A stretch of DNA of 64,000 bases from Warburgia ugandensis (GCA_035236585.1 CP141130.1:32685501-32749500), one strand, 5' to 3'; shown: positions 26,720 through 43,000, counted from the first letter of the stretch. Made by a program: numbers and translations. Notes: generated by a model from the letters alone, not told the origin.

Positions 26720-27881
26720 TTTTCCAATGTTAAGCACTATTTTCTGGGATGATCCACACTTGTTTAAGTACTGCCCAAATCAAATCATTAGGAGATGTGT
26801 CCCTGAATTAGAACAACATAGTGTCGTCTCCTTTTGTCATTTAGAAGCATGTGGTGGACATTTTTTTGCCCAGAAAATAGCACACAGATTTTGCAGTGTG
26901 GTTTCTATTGGCCATCCTTGTTCAAAGACACACATGTGTTTTGTAAATTATGTAAGCAATGTCGAAAGTTAGCAGGAATAAACCATAAGAATATGATGCT
27001 TCTAAACCCTATTCTTATCATAACAGTTTTTTATTGCTGGAGTATAGATTTCATGGGTCCATTCCCACCTTCTTTTGGCTACATTTATATCTTATTGGCT
27101 GTAGACTATGTTTCCAAAGGGATTGAGGCTATCCCATGTAGGCATAATGATCACAAAATAGTTTTTAAATTCTTAAAAGAAAATATTTTTTCTAGATTTG
27201 GGACCCCTTAAGCCATTATAAGTGATAACGGTACACATTTTTGTAACAAACCATTTGAAGCACTAATGAAAAAAATATAATATTACACATAAAGTTGCAA
27301 CATTGTATCACCCACGAACAAGTGGACAAGTAGGAGTATCTAATCGGGCCATAAAACAAATCCTTTAAAAGATTGTTAATCCAGATCGTAAAGATTGGTC
27401 TCTTCGACTGACCTCTGTGCTCTAGGCTTACAGGACCGCACATCACACGCCGATTGGTATGTCTCCCTATCGTATTGTATAAGATAAGGCTTGTCATTTG
27501 CCTGTGGAATTGGAACATAGAGCCTACTGGGCAATAAAGATATTTAATTTCAATATGGGTAAAGTAGGCTCACATAGAAAACTCCAACTTAATGAGTTGG
27601 ATAAGATCAGGCAAGAAGCTTATGAGAGTAATAGGATATATAAAGAAAAGATGAAAGTTTTTCATGATAAAAACATAATGAGAAAATCCTTTACTCCAAA
27701 CCAAAAGGTTTTACTTTACAATTCTAAGCTCCACTTATTTCCAGGTAAGCGTAGATCTCGATGGACCGGTCTATATATAGTAAAAGAAGTTTTTCCATAT
27801 GGGACTGTTGAGATTGAGGATATTAGGACTAGTCATTCTTTCAAAGTGAATGGTCAACGTTTAAAGCCTTTCCTAAAATAG
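26720..27881 (+). pseudogene. Integrase remnant, Athila copy B
   Basis: Remains of the zinc-binding head are followed by the core start WSIDFMGPFPPSFGYIYILL and VDYVSKGIEAIPC. Farther on come a GHHRTAHHTPIGMSPYR-like part and the C-terminal part with LPVELEHRAYWAIK, then RRSRWTGLYIVKEVFPYGTV, the usual gypsy integrase tail. Fossil. Confidence 0.85.
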
Positions 27882-29638
27882 GAGAAACTAGAAGTTGAGT
27901 CCCCAACTTTGGAGGATCTTGTTTATCAGGATTGAGAGGAAATGATCCCTCTATATCTTCATTTATATTTTTGTTGTTTTCTATATCACCCATATTCATT
28001 TTAAGTCCTACTTTTTAAACATTGAGGACAATGTTTCTATCAAGTTGGGGGTGTAGAATTCTAGGAAATTCTAGTTTTTTTTTTAGGTTTTTAGGTGATT
28101 TCCTTAATTTAAAAAAAAATAAAAATAAAAAATGGGGAGAAATTTTTTGAAATTTTTTAGGTTAATTCCTACACTATGATGAGAATTGGATTTTTTGAAG
28201 TATAATCTAAATAACTTTAGCTTATTAATAGAACTGAATATGATTAATTTATCATTTTACTCATTTTCTAAAGTATTCGATGAAAGCAAAGTCTTAAATC
28301 ATATCTGTACATGCAGTTGCATATAGATAATTTAGATTGATAAGTGTTTATAACTTAGAGATTTGAAGAAATTTAGTAGAGACCTATAACCTAAGCAAGT
28401 TTTAGAGTCATTCATTCATTTTGAGAGGTTATAAATATTCCTAATTTTCTTCAACACACTTAAAGAAAATTGATCCCAAACTCTTAAATTTGGCTAATTA
28501 CTTGAATAATTAGAATACTACCTCTAAAATTATGGAAGTTCATTGAATTTGATAGATTATAGGAAACATAGAAAATGATTTAGGCCATCTTTGTTATAAC
28601 CTAGAGACATAAGGCCTACCCAGAAATAGTTTTACCGCTAGTTAGCCAAGTTGAGCCTTGCATATAAAGCCTTTTCTTTTGTCACCCAAATTACCCTTCA
28701 CCCATATTAACCAAGTATAAATTATCCATTACTCATTTTTCTTTAAAAAATAAGTTAGAGAGGAATGAAAAAATACCTTTTAGTTGCAATAAAAGTAGAA
28801 AAATGGATATTAAGAAAAGAAATATTCTTCAAAGTGATTCAAAAGTACTGAAATATAAAGAAAAAAGTCTGGAAAAAAAAAAGAAAAAAAAAAGAGAGTT
28901 TGAAGAATATAAAGAAAAGTGAAAAAATAAATATTCACTTCAACAAAGGAAAGAAAGAATTGTCAAATTTAATAGAAGACCTCTACTTATTTTTTGAAGA
29001 AACTTTGAATACCCTTATACACTTTCTTTGGTACCTTGTCCTAAGCTTATGTTTCATCCCAGTTAAAGACCTATTGATTTTAAGAGAAATATGTTCTTGA
29101 TGAGAAAATGAATGGATAGGGTCTAAAAGAGTGGTATTTCTAAATATTCAAAGGTAATGACATCTATTCTAAAGGGATCAAAACATTTAAATTCCTTAGT
29201 AACTCCCGTTTTTCATGATAATATTTGAGATACATTTGCTTTTATTAACTCAACTCACATAATTAAAAGAGAGATATGATTTAACCCCTCTATTGGAGAT
29301 GTTGTTTTTGAGCGTATGTCTATTAGTGAGGATTGAGGTCAAAATATATTTCGGATGGAGTTCAAAAGTTAGAAGTTTACTTAGAGATCAAGATGATTCT
29401 ATATGTAGACTGTACATGCACACACTCACTGTGAGATTTGAGCTTAAGTGGAATGACTTTGGCATATGGGTAGGGTTTTGAATTCTTCAGTCATTTTTAT
29501 TAGTATGCTAAAGTTGATGATATATTGAAGATAATTCTTTGAGAAAAAAGGAGTTGACTTAAAAATAATGTTTGAAATCTAGAATTTTGGTTTTTCACAT
29601 GTTTTGCTCGGGACTAGCAAAATGCTGGTTGGGGGGTG
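27882..29638 (+). other. 3' untranslated part and polypurine tract of Athila copy B
   Basis: No clear coding signal; some Athila elements carry an env-like gene here, but I see none. It contains an 'acattgaggacaatgtttct' block, AT-rich runs, and a conserved tail with 'gggactagcaaaatgctgg' leading to the G-rich polypurine tract (29625-29638). The tail is shared with copies A and C. Confidence 0.7.
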
Positions 29639-31962
<2,324 letters not shown>

Positions 31963-33390
31963 TTTTCACTACCAACTAGTAGTGTATTGACCAATTATTG
32001 ATCTTTCTAGATCGTTGCCCCACATTTGTGGGCCCCATATTAATGTGAAATGACCATTTTACCCTTTTTATTGAAAAATATAGAAAAATATAAAAAATTT
32101 ATATGAACTTGGATTTTGACATGCTTAGTGTCATTTGAATTGGTTCACCAAGTATGTTTTCGGTTATACATGTCTTATACCTTGATTGTCAGGTGAAATT
32201 ACATTTTTGCCCTTTTTAGGTTAAAAATTATGCCAAACTCGGAATTGGACAAACTTATAGTTTGTCCAAGCCAATTTTCCATGTACATATCAAATATCTA
32301 GGTTTTCAACCTTGATTCCACTTCTATGAGAAGTGCACTTTTAATAACTCTAATATTCTAGCCTGATTTTCCTTGGAATTTTTAATTTTATTATTTATTC
32401 AATATCCTTACAAAATTAGGGGTGTTACACAAGGAATCTAATGTTATGGTTAAATTTCTACAAAAATCAACCAATAATAAGATATTCAATAGCAAGCATA
32501 CATGTTCACTAACCAGCGTGACAGTGCCTGTTAAGCTTCTTCAATGAAATTCAACAATTTAAACTTCAATTTCTCACTAAAGACTAATGTAAACTCTTTC
32601 TAGTACAAATTAGAATGTAATAAATGCTTTGAATCAATTAGAAACGCAATAAATTAAAGAAAATTTCAAGTTTAACTATAACTGTTCACATAAACATCGA
32701 CAAGTATCAAACTTTATGCTCAACGTTTGATACCATTTTTAATGAAAATTGAAAATCTAAGGCTTGAGTCTTCTTCTTCTCAATTTCTCCTATCTATCAT
32801 GATCAATTTCAAAGATTTTTGTAGATTAATGAAGGAGAAAATTACTTGCAAACTCGTACTCATGTGAACAATAAAAAAATATTTTGCTTATGTTTTAAAC
32901 TTGAAATTTTCTTTAGTTTATTGTGTTTTTTTAATTGATCCAAAGTATTGATTATGTTCTAATTTCTGTTAGAAAGAGTTCTACATTAGTTTTTAGTGAG
33001 AAATTAAAGTTTAAATTGTTGAATTTCATTAAAGAAACTTAACATGTACTATTGCATAGGTTAGTAACCATGGTATGTTTGTGATTAAATATCTCACTAT
33101 TGGTTGAAATGTAGCTATATCATAGATTCTTTGTTATCAAATTGTATTAGATACTAAGTTTCACTGAAACTTTCTATCGGAAAGTCATTGGACTTAGTGA
33201 TCGAATTTAGGAGAATAATCATGTCCACCATAGAGAAGGGTTATATTGGAATTTCAAAAAACTAACAGGGAAGGAGGATGTAAATCTAACAGAAAAGCTT
33301 AAAAAAACTTTATGAAAAATTTGCAGAACTCAAAAAGTGTTGGACCTTTTGGCAAAAATGCCAAAATGTAATGGCATTTTTGCAAAACCC

Positions 33391-34000
33391 TTTAACATAA
33401 GAATGTGCTTTGTCTTTTATTTTTTATAAATAAAAATATGAATATGTGGAAATATAATCAATTGCAAATTACAATAATGCTTACCAACTTTTTTCAAAAT
33501 TCCATTTCACACAAATAGAATGAATCAAATGAGTACCTTGAACTAATCTTTCTATATTTTGTTTGAAAGACTTTCTAGAAAACTTTGATTTGACAGAAAT
33601 TTCATAGTTAGATGCATTATTACGAAATTAAATCTAAATAACTATATTCTGAATTGCAAACATGTCCTAGTCTATTATGCCATCATAAGTAAAATTATTA
33701 ATATTTCATTCAAAGTAATATGATCATACCACTACAAGCATATCCCTTTCCAATAAATGTCCCATTCTTCATCAAGATCAGCTTGCCAAAGTCATATATG
33801 ACTTTTACACATCTACCTCTCCCCCCACCAAAAAGATTGCAGACACTAAATTATTTCTCATATCTAGTATATGATGAACATGGACACTTTTCCCAAAATA
33901 AAATACAATTTCTCACTACATATTTAGATCTCCCATCCATTTGCCACTTCTTCTTCTTCTTCTTTTTTTAGGTCTTGAGCATTGCCTTTTTAGGACAAAT
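33391..34000 (-). mobile_element. Ty1-copia element, second piece (minus strand, fossil)
   Basis: On the minus strand at about 33720-33900 blocks resembling ILDMRNNLVSA and LMKNGTFIGKGYACSGM appear. These match the gag-pre-integrase stretch of copia pol (usual forms VLHVPEIRKNLVS and LSKNGMFVGKGY). It belongs upstream of the integrase remains at 14248-14620, which is the order expected for one minus-strand element split by the Mutator-like insertion. The outer limit near 34000 is approximate; no LTR or primer-binding site was found. Broken. Confidence 0.6.
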
Positions 34001-34411
34001 ATGCATAAGAATATGTGTATCATACCACCCCAATAGCTTTTATATCTTCATATGGATCATTGTTGCTAATTATCTTTCAAAGTTTAATTTTGAATAGTGA
34101 CATGTGAGAAGGCTATAACTCCATGTGGGCTCCGATGGACCATATTCTGATATTCTCATTCATTGATTGATCCTAGCTTCTATTTTCTTAATTTATAAAA
34201 TGGATGGCAAATTTTTTTGAGTTTTAAGCCATTTAATAGACAATAACTACAAAACCTAGCACATCTAATTAAGGTTAACAATTGTAAACAGTTTGGATCT
34301 ATAGAAACGTGGGCCTAGTTAGAGTTATCGCCATTTCTATCAACAAGTGGCACATATATTACCATCTTTAGTTTTCCTTGCCAACAGTTTGAGCTCCTTA
34401 TCTATTCCTTA
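34001..34411. other. Unassigned stretch
   Basis: AT-rich sequence without a reading frame or repeat that I recognise. It may be more of the copia fossil. Confidence 0.4.
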
Positions 34412-34544
34412 CCCTCACGAGTTACATGGGCAGTACCCATATGTCCATTGAATAAAACTACAAGCGATAAAATTGCAACCCTCAGGAGTTAAACGGGCAT
34501 ACCCCAATGTCCATTGAATAAAACTATATGCGACAAAATTGCAA
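34412..34544. repeat. Tandem duplication, two copies of about 66 bp
   Basis: 34412-34478 and 34479-34544 are direct adjacent copies, both starting ccctca and both ending aaaattgcaa. They share the block tgtccattgaataaaacta and differ at about ten positions. Confidence 0.9.
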
Positions 34545-34639
34545 GTGGCCCTACCACATTGAATGATCCAACAATTGACTTAACGGAAAATTGAAATATT
34601 GAACTCCGGGAAAGGATAGTTTTATTGACCAATGTTTTG

Positions 34640-34725
34640 ATTGTGTGGGATTTGACCCTAGGACCTCCCAAAGTGGGATACTAAGTCTTAACCAACTCAC
34701 CCAATACCAACAGTAGGATTCTAAT
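34640..34725 (-). mobile_element. tRNA-derived SINE-like head
   Basis: Minus-strand A-box-like GGGTGAGTTGGTTAAG (34687-34702) and B-box-like GGTCCTAGGGTCAAATCC (34648-34665), at the spacing of a polymerase III internal promoter. There is no tRNA cloverleaf, so it is not a tRNA gene. Body, tail and target duplication could not be fixed. Confidence 0.5.
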
Positions 34726-37700
34726 TCATGCCCTTTCAGATCTGTACCTGAAACTGGCGCTTTAGACAAACTCGGCCGTCTTGACTCAGTTGTTTTTTTC
34801 CATTCATGTCTTCTAGGCCTCTTAGTGGCCTTGTAAAGGTCATTTTCCACTGCACATTTCCATTAGAGATGGAGAAATACTCACGTGCAAGAGCATTGCT
34901 ATATCCTGTTGCTCTTCGTAATCTGCCATATGAGAGGGTGAGAGTCCATCACCTAACCGCCAGTCCATCCACAATCTCATCTGTTGCCCTAGTAAAGTTT
35001 TGAACTTGAACCTCCATTTTCTTGCATCTTAGGGCAAAATCCTATGAACAGGCCTTACTGAGGCTAGGATCATCTGGTGATGCTAATATTAGACTAATCA
35101 CCCCCTACTGGATCGACTTACTGAATTAGGTATTGCCAAGATAGGAAATTTGGTAGTCCATGTTAGCGCGCGCCTTTTGAGGATAATTTGGTGGGAAGAC
35201 CAAACCCTTCTCCAGTACGCATCGTGAGAAACGTTTTGCCGTTACTCCTTTTCATTCCCTTGCTCCTGAAGGTCGCTAATGGACTGGACGGTAAGTCGAA
35301 TACGCTTGTGAGCGTCTTGTTTACTTGGGCTACACTTTATGGTCGGGGAAGTAAGCCAAACTATTACTTAATTAAAATGGGACTTTTAACTTTTAGCCGT
35401 CTTTGTTATACCCGATTACGTTGGTTGGACACCCACCATGAAAAATGTTTTGTATATATTTAATTTGGTTGATGGCCTCCCAGCCACAGGATGTGGTCCT
35501 TGCCACTTGATTGTTGAGGATCATTTCACCTTACTTATGCTGGTACGGAGAACATGTCTCTGCCCTCGTAGTTGATGACACCCACTTGGTAGAAGGCTAC
35601 AATTCCTTATGGTGGACCCCATCTTTTATGGTTCATACTCTAAGACAATCATGACCGTTCAATTGCAATTGAGGACTATAAGTGATGGTTGAAAGAGAAA
35701 AAGGGGCAAGTGAGAGTTGGGATTCAATTGGTTAAATGTCCTTAGTCAGACATTGATAATCACACCGATCGGGCTCATTGCAGGTCATGGTAAGGTGGGA
35801 CCCATTCGAGTACTTGCATTTTTCTGGCGTGAATTATGTGAATAATGATGGCGACCTGGATTATTGCTAAAACAATAAAAAAATGTGTGAAGGAAAAGAG
35901 GGTTCTTTCCCAATGGAAATACGCTTTTCACTATTCTTTATCTCGTTTGTAGATAGAATGTCGAGATCGGGCCCATACGAGGCCCCAATGTCAAAAGGCC
36001 ATCTTGTGCTTGGACCCGCCCAGAGCCCTAGGCATTGAATACCTGAACCAAGCTTGGGTCCCATGTTTGCTTTCTTTGATTGCATTATTGAACGGATTTA
36101 CCATTCAAATGTACATACTTACAGGGAAATTATAAGATGGGATGCACTTAGCTGAGAGGCCTTGAGTTGCTATCAAGGGGCACACTATAGGCCCAATCAT
36201 TCAGGGCCTGTTTCTGACGGGAATAAGAATTACGGTTTAAGCTATTCCGGACTAGTTGAAAATTTTCTTTTATATTTTAATATCTCCTAATTAACTAATC
36301 AGTGCCCTTAAAAAGAAAATTTAAACAATTGGAGGTTCACATAGGAAAAGATATAGATAGTTAGCAGGCTGTTTCGCATGAGGCTAGAATCGGGTGATCC
36401 AGGATCCGGATCCTTGCCATCCGACTCCCCAAAATTCTCTAATTTTTAAAAATAAATTATATTTTTGAACTACATGACCTATATATAATCTTAGAATATC
36501 GTTCATTTAAAAAATCTTAGGAAAAAAAAGACATTGGAAAAATATCTAATCTTCTGAACCCGTCAACTTAGATTATCTGATCCATTTTAGTATGTTAGGC
36601 CTGCCTTAGATGATTATCCATCAAAAGTTATGATCATTAGGTGATTTAAAGGTATGCTTTTTTCATTTCTAAATCATAATAATTGAAATTTTCAACTAAA
36701 ATGCCAACGAGATAGAAGCCTCGGATGAGCATAACTTTTTGTAAACAGCCTAAATAAGCTAGACCGCCCAAATCTAAAGCCTATCTAGGTGACTTTCTTT
36801 TCTAGCATTCATTTCGGCATCCTGCTGCTGCAATAGCTCTATAATCTTATACCAAAAAAATAATAGAATATAGGTTACACTTTAATTGCAATAATAATCT
36901 GATCAGAGTTTTTGACTCCCGCAACCCTCAAAGGAACGGCTTGGATCATTGGTGGGCCTAATCATGGCATCGAACTAGTCTTGCAAACAAATGCCTCTGC
37001 CGGTGTCGCTACCATGTCAATTTAGACTTGGTTAAAAAGAAAGTGTAGAGTTGATAATTGGAATGAGTAGTTTGGTCGTCTTTATCTACGCCTCGAGATA
37101 ACAGCTATTGATAGCCAACTTATTTAAATAGAAAGAATCAAACTAGTAATAGATTCAAGTAAAAGAGGGGGTATTTATGCCACCCACGTCCCTCCCTAGG
37201 AGACGGTAATCATTACACACCACATCCCCTTGGTTTTGACAAGCCTAATCATTTCCCCCCCTTTCCTTCAGGCCTAGCTTTTCCACAAAAATTGAAAAAC
37301 AAAATTCACATGACCATTTCCCACCTAACAATTCTTTCAATGCCATCTTTATCCTTAGTAATTTTGTACCCTTGCACGAGAGGTCTAACAATAAACGGTG
37401 GATGAAGATAATATTCCTCCCATATCGTAAGAGGCCTATGTTTAGGGGTGTTGGCTCTTCTGCGTGCATTTTCTAACCGATCGATTTGGCTCGTCCAATT
37501 TTCTATCTTCCAAAATGAGAGAACAAAAAATCTCATGTAACAAGTTTCTCTAAGTATGCCCTCTCTTTGTGAAGTGTGAATGATACCCAACAAAATTTTT
37601 ATTTATTGTTAACACGGTTCGTACCTAAAGAAATGAGAGCCCATATAGGATTACTTGTTGGATAAAATTTTTGAGCTCTCCTATCTTAGCAGATATTAAA

Positions 37701-39900
37701 TCCGATAGATGAAATGGATCACTAAAAAAATAAGTAGGAAGGGCCTGCTCAGCCCACTTAAGGGGTAATATCATGCTTATGCACCCAGCAGGAACCTTAC
37801 CAAAAATCTTGAAATTTTTGAGTAGGAAGAACGAAGTAGACAGCATGGGATATCTTTGTCAATTCAGATGAAATCAAGGCGTGAAAAGTCATCTAAAAGA
37901 TTGGCCCGATAATTTCCTTACGGAACTTTAAATCGTGGCGATCATTTCTTAAGCGGGAAAGTGGAATCGGACCGAAAGCATCTTCGAGATGGAATCTCAG
38001 CCGCTGATTCAGTACGGTGGTCATAAAAGTTAGCCCGTCTAACTTGACCGCTTCCCCGTTCACACGTGTTAGAAAGGACAGTAGGAATTCCGTACTTTTT
38101 CCAAGGCCATCAAACAGCCGAAATATTCCACCCTCGGGTTTTACTTCTACTCAGATGCCCACGGTTTTTTTTTTTAATATCGTGCATGCCACTGCTTCTC
38201 CGCACAGCCGGCTGGGGTCGCGTTTCATCATCCTTTGGCTCCAAATTCGAAGCCTAAAGAGATCGAGGAGCCCGTTTCCTTGGTATGTGCCATCCTTGTG
38301 GCATTAGTTAATGATCCAAACAGGTCATCTAAGTGTGTGATGTTACGCCATGTAATGGAGGTCACAAACTGGCAAGGATACCTAACCAAAGAAGCTTTTT
38401 CCAACCCCTGGAGAATAACATTTAATGATCAGATCTAAAGGTTTCTTGCACCTGATCCCAGCCATACCGGATATTTTTATTCACTTATGGGGCAACATCG
38501 GATGCGAGATTTGACAGTCACTACCAAAAGTGTGGTGTTGTAATGATAATTTACAGTGATTTCCAGAGATCACATCATTGAATTCTTGTTTATTTTTATT
38601 TCCCAAATGAATAATTCAAATGACTTAGATAAAAGATTGATAAGTAATCCTGCCCATTGAAGAGATTAGAATATTTACCAGGCCTGCCTTTGCCACACGT
38701 GTCCTATAATTGCCAAGCAATTGTACTAGATGCTTTTTTCCACAATGAGATCCCCAGCCATGGCGATATTCTCATATGCTACTTAAAAATGTTCTCCTCT
38801 TGATATCTTGTTTAGGAATCCTAGTAGCTAGTGGCTGTAGATATAAGATGGTTCCCTTGGTGGGACCTTGTCACAGGTCTAGTGGAATGATCCTAACCTT
38901 GATTTAGGACATGAACTTATAGATATTTAATGCGGTCCAAAATGCCACTTGTTTTGGGGTCTAGACCAAGTCAGTTGTGCATGTGGATGGACGTGCATAT
39001 TTTCCATTGGACGATTAGGAGTAGCTGAATCCATGCAAGTTTGAGTGGTACTGGTTTTGTTTGTTGACCCAAGCTCAAAATCCATGCCATGGATGAGTCG
39101 TGCATTAGATTGAACACAATTACTTTCTGCAAGCCACTAACTTTTTTGCTTCGAAGAATAAAATGCAATAACAACAAATCTTGGGCTGATTGGAGGCTTA
39201 TAGCATCTAACGATGAAGAAGTTTTTCTTGATTCATTGTAGCGAGCTGTACCAAATTTGGTTTTTAGATTACTGGATCATTGAAATATTAGGCTCACTTT
39301 GGCGCGGAAGTCTTGCTAGGTGTACACACTCTAAAAGAGAGGAAAGATTATACCCTCCAATTGGCATGCATGGCACAACTGTTTCTGTTGGATCTGACTT
39401 TCCATTAGCGTTCGATGCCCATCACATATTTTTAGGTTATGTTTTTTCACGACCATCTATTTTTGTTATGTTTCTTAAAAATTTAAACAAGATAAATGAT
39501 CTCTCTTATGAGCTCGCATACTACAGCGACACGCATTTCTGGGCGCTCCAACTTCAGAAGTTACCACGTATAATACTAAGTGTTGTCAATCCTCGGGGCC
39601 TTGGCAACCAAATTGTGGTGGTGGATGTGGCATTTTAGCAATTCAGGAAAATAACTGTCCCGGGCCCTCAGTAACAAAATTTGGGTGCCATTTTAGAAAT
39701 TTTGGAGAATAGCAGGACCGTTTTCAGCGCCCCTCATCCCAACTGAAGGTTGCCATTTGACGGATGAGTTGGCTTGGAGTTTGGAGGGGCAAATGAGTAA
39801 AAGGGCAGTTGCATTTTCGTAAATTTGTGAGGTTAATCGAGTAATTGGGTGAACAGTCAATAAGACAATAATTACATAGGCCCTGCTGAAGTGGAAAAAG
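34726..39900. other. Low-copy intergenic DNA upstream of the LCR-type gene
   Basis: Richer in GC and CG dinucleotides than the retroelement regions, with no repeat that I recognise. Short reading frames (for example 35188-35463 and 39213-39638 plus, 37306-37593 and 37625-37846 minus) have no motif I can name. None begins or ends in a way that suggests a full gene. The last kilobase or so should contain the promoter of the LCR-type gene. No clear TATA box was seen. Confidence 0.5.
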
Positions 39901-39906
39901 CCAAGC

Positions 39907-39927
39907 GAGAGAGAGAGAGAGAGAGAG
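39907..39927. repeat. (GA)n tract in the leader or promoter of the LCR-type gene
   Basis: Ten GA units about 75 bases upstream of the start codon, followed by purine-rich sequence up to the ATG. GA/CT tracts near the transcription start are common in plant genes and can be read by GAGA-binding (BPC) proteins; activity here is inference. Confidence 0.7.
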
Positions 39928-40000
39928 TGGGTGTAGAAAGAGGAAGCAGAAAGTAAAGGGGGAAGGTGGAGGAGGCAGAGGAGGAGGAGGGAGACGGGGT

Positions 40001-40095
40001 ATGGAGGGGCTGGCCATGCTGAGGCAACTCATCGGTCAGATTCAAGAGCTCTGGGATATTTACGGCTCTTCTCCTCATCAGCACCACACACAGAG
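40001..40095 (+). CDS. LCR: LCR-type gene, coding exon 1
   Basis: ATG at 40001 opens 31 codons plus two bases (AG). A strong donor follows, CAGAG|GTAGGT, at 40095/40096. The two bases join the first base of exon 2 to make AGG (Arg32). I chose this start because the peptide matches the conserved LCR N-terminus and because the gene would otherwise begin without it. The leader is purine-rich. The exon is too short to be found by length alone. Confidence 0.88.
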
Positions 40096-43000
40096 GTAGG
40101 TCCCATTCTCTCGCATCAGCACCAATTCCAATTCTGTGAATACCTTCCTGCTAGACTCTGTATCGTCTCATTTCTTGGTTTGTCTTTGACTCTATTTGCT
40201 GAAATCCGCCCTTATTCGATGCAAAGATTTTCCAACTTTCATCTCCGTATCTTTGGGCGATTCGCTGGGCTTAGGTTTTGAGTTCGTCAGTTGTGGAGCA
40301 GATGGAAATACTGTTTGGGTTTCCTTTCTGGTTTCTTACATGTTAAGATTTCTTTGGTGCTGGAGATGAAAGTTTCAGGTTTCTGCTGGTTTTTTCCGAA
40401 AATCTGATGCTCTTTCTTCCCTTACATGCTTAGATTCTAGGTTTGGTTTATGATATTGGGTTTCCTTATGCCTTTAGGAACTCTTACTGGCATTTCAATC
40501 TAAGTAGGCTCTGGATGAAAATTTCCGGTTTCTACTGGTATTGGAAAATCAGATGTTCTGTTTGTTGCCTTTTATGCTTTGGATTTTAGTTTTGATTTAG
40601 GATGTTTGGTTTTCTTGTCCATTTATAATTTCTGTTGCTGAAACAATATTTGGGTTTTATCCATTTTAGGGTCCAAATAGCCTCTGGACGGATTGCATTG
40701 GGTTTGATTTTGTGTGTAGCATTTTGTTTTAGCCATTTCTTCTGTGTTTGGGAGAAGCTTTCTGAAATGTTAGGCATCAGCACTTTTGTGAAGTTCAGTT
40801 TGACTGGTTTTAGGTCACATTTAACAGTAGAAAGCATTGTTTCTTATTTTCTTAACCAACTGTGTGAATTATCTTGCAGGCAGTTTAGGTCTTGGCCTAC
40901 TTGATCATTTCTTACTTCTCAAAAGCATTGGGAATCTGGTCAGATTTGACCCTCTAAACAAGCTTTTGCTTAGCTAAATAGTGGTTCTATAAGATTCTGT
41001 ATTCAGCATTGCTCATATTTGCAAGATCTTGTTCGTGAAAATTTGTTCAAGGAGATAATTCACATGCACCCATTGTCGTCAAATATCCAGATGTTATGTA
41101 GTCGTTTAACAGGTCTGCTTTTGTGCATAATGGTTTCTGATTTGGTTAGAAAAGAAATTATAGTTATAAGGAACTATGTCAGCATTTTATTATGGTTCAG
41201 AAATTTATAATTGAAATCGTTATGTGGAGAAAGTGTTTGCATGTGGATAGAATATCATAAGTACACCGATAAATCTAGTTCAGACAATTTTTTACTTTTG
41301 CTTGAGTGCTGAGAAGCTAGTAATTTATAAGACTAATAAGACAGGCCATAAGAGTGTTATTTGACTTTGTCCCAGAGAACCATCTTTGATCTGACTGAAC
41401 AGCCTAGGCATTGGTGTGAGGTTTTCTAAGACCTTTTCATATGCTGACTGAACTAGTTAGAGCTGCTGTGTCTTGAACATAAATCATCATCATCAAAGCC
41501 TATTCCTCTATTCCCTTCTATCAAGTGTCATGGCTTTGTTTAGTCCAAAAGTTTTTAAATATTTTCTCCCCACGTCTATCCATGTCTTTTTGGGCCTTTC
41601 CCTTGCCCTTTTTAGAGCCTTTAACTTAGATCAACTCACTCCTAGGCGGAGTCGTTTTTAATCTCCGTTGGACATGTCCAAACCATCTAAGTCTACCCTC
41701 CCTCATCTTGTACTCTTGGTGCTACTCATGAGTTTTCTCTAATGTTTTCATTTCTAATTCTAGCCTTTCTTGTCTTGCCATTCATCCATCTCAACATCCT
41801 CATTTTAGTTAATCTCATCCTATGTACATGCTGTTCATTAACTGTCCAATACTTTGATCCATGGAGCATGGCTGGCGTTAAAGCCATTGAATAGAATTTT
41901 CCTTTTAGTTTAAATGGCACCTGCCAATCATACAAAACTCCAGAGGCATATCTCCTTTTGTTCTAACCCACTTGGATTTTATGCATAACATCCCTCTTAA
42001 TTTCTTTGCTCTCATAAGTTATTGATTCCAAGTATTGAAAGTGGTCTTTTTGGGTAATTCTTAGTTTTCAATCTTTACTGGTGCTTCACTCCTACTCCCC
42101 TTGTTGTTTAAATTGCATTCCATATACTCTGTTTTAGTTCAGCTAATTTTATATCCTTTAAATTCTATAACATTTTTTCACAACTCTAGCTTTGTGTTTA
42201 TGTCCTCCCTTGTCTTATCAATCAAAATTTTGTTTTCTACATATAATATGCACTATGGAATCTCTTCGTGTAGCTGTTTTATTAATTTACTTATAACCAA
42301 TATGGAAAGGTACAGGCTCAACGCCAATCCTTAGTGCAATCCTACTATGTGGAGGCCCTTCTCTCCCTATATTTCTTTATCAATTGTCTTAAAAAAAAAA
42401 GAAAAAGAAAAAAGGGCAGCTTGGTTCATGAAGCTCTTATCCGAGGAAAGTGCGGACTACAAGGGTCTATTGTACACAACCTTACCTTGCTTTTTGGCAA
42501 GGGGCTGTTTCCATGCCTAGAACCTGTGACTTTAAGGTCACACGACGACAACTCTAACATTGCGCCAAGGTTCCCTTCTTCTCTATCAATTTTCTAAGTA
42601 AGAAAATAACTTCCATGGTAGCCTCCTAGGATGAAACCAAACTAGTTTTCCAATATACTCGTCTCATGTCCTAGCCTCTTCTCAATCACTCTTTTCCAAG
42701 AGTTCATGGTATGACCCATAAGTTTGATTATAGGATAATTAGTGTAACTGTATATGTCTCCTTTATTTTTATAAATTGGTACATAGAGCTTTTCTTTCAT
42801 TCATTTGAGATTTTCTTCGATTTAAAGATCTTATTAGACAATTTTGTCAACCAAACTACTCCAGTATCTTCCATATATTTTTAAATGTTTGCCGGAATAC
42901 CATCGTGCTCTAGAGCCTTTCCTAATTTCATCCTTTTCAAATCCTCTTTGACTTTAGGTATCATGATCTTACAGTCATATTTGTATACTTCAGCATTATT

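Noticed and set aside
27882-29638. Env-like gene after integrase in copy B
   Set aside because: Some Athila elements have one, but no extended frame or membrane-protein pattern is seen here.
34648-34702. Possible tRNA gene on the minus strand
   Set aside because: Internal promoter-like boxes only; no acceptor or anticodon stems could be formed.
39213-39638. 141-codon plus-strand frame
   Set aside because: No recognisable motif, no splice partner and no neighbour support; left as a chance frame in the upstream region.
34726-39900. Possible organelle DNA insertion, because of its different composition
   Set aside because: No plastid or mitochondrial gene sequence could be recognised in it; composition alone is not enough.
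39724-40087. Minus-strand frames of 102 and 71 codons
   Set aside because: They lie antisense to the leader and first exon of the LCR-type gene and are Ser/Pro/Leu runs from the GA/GGA-rich leader.
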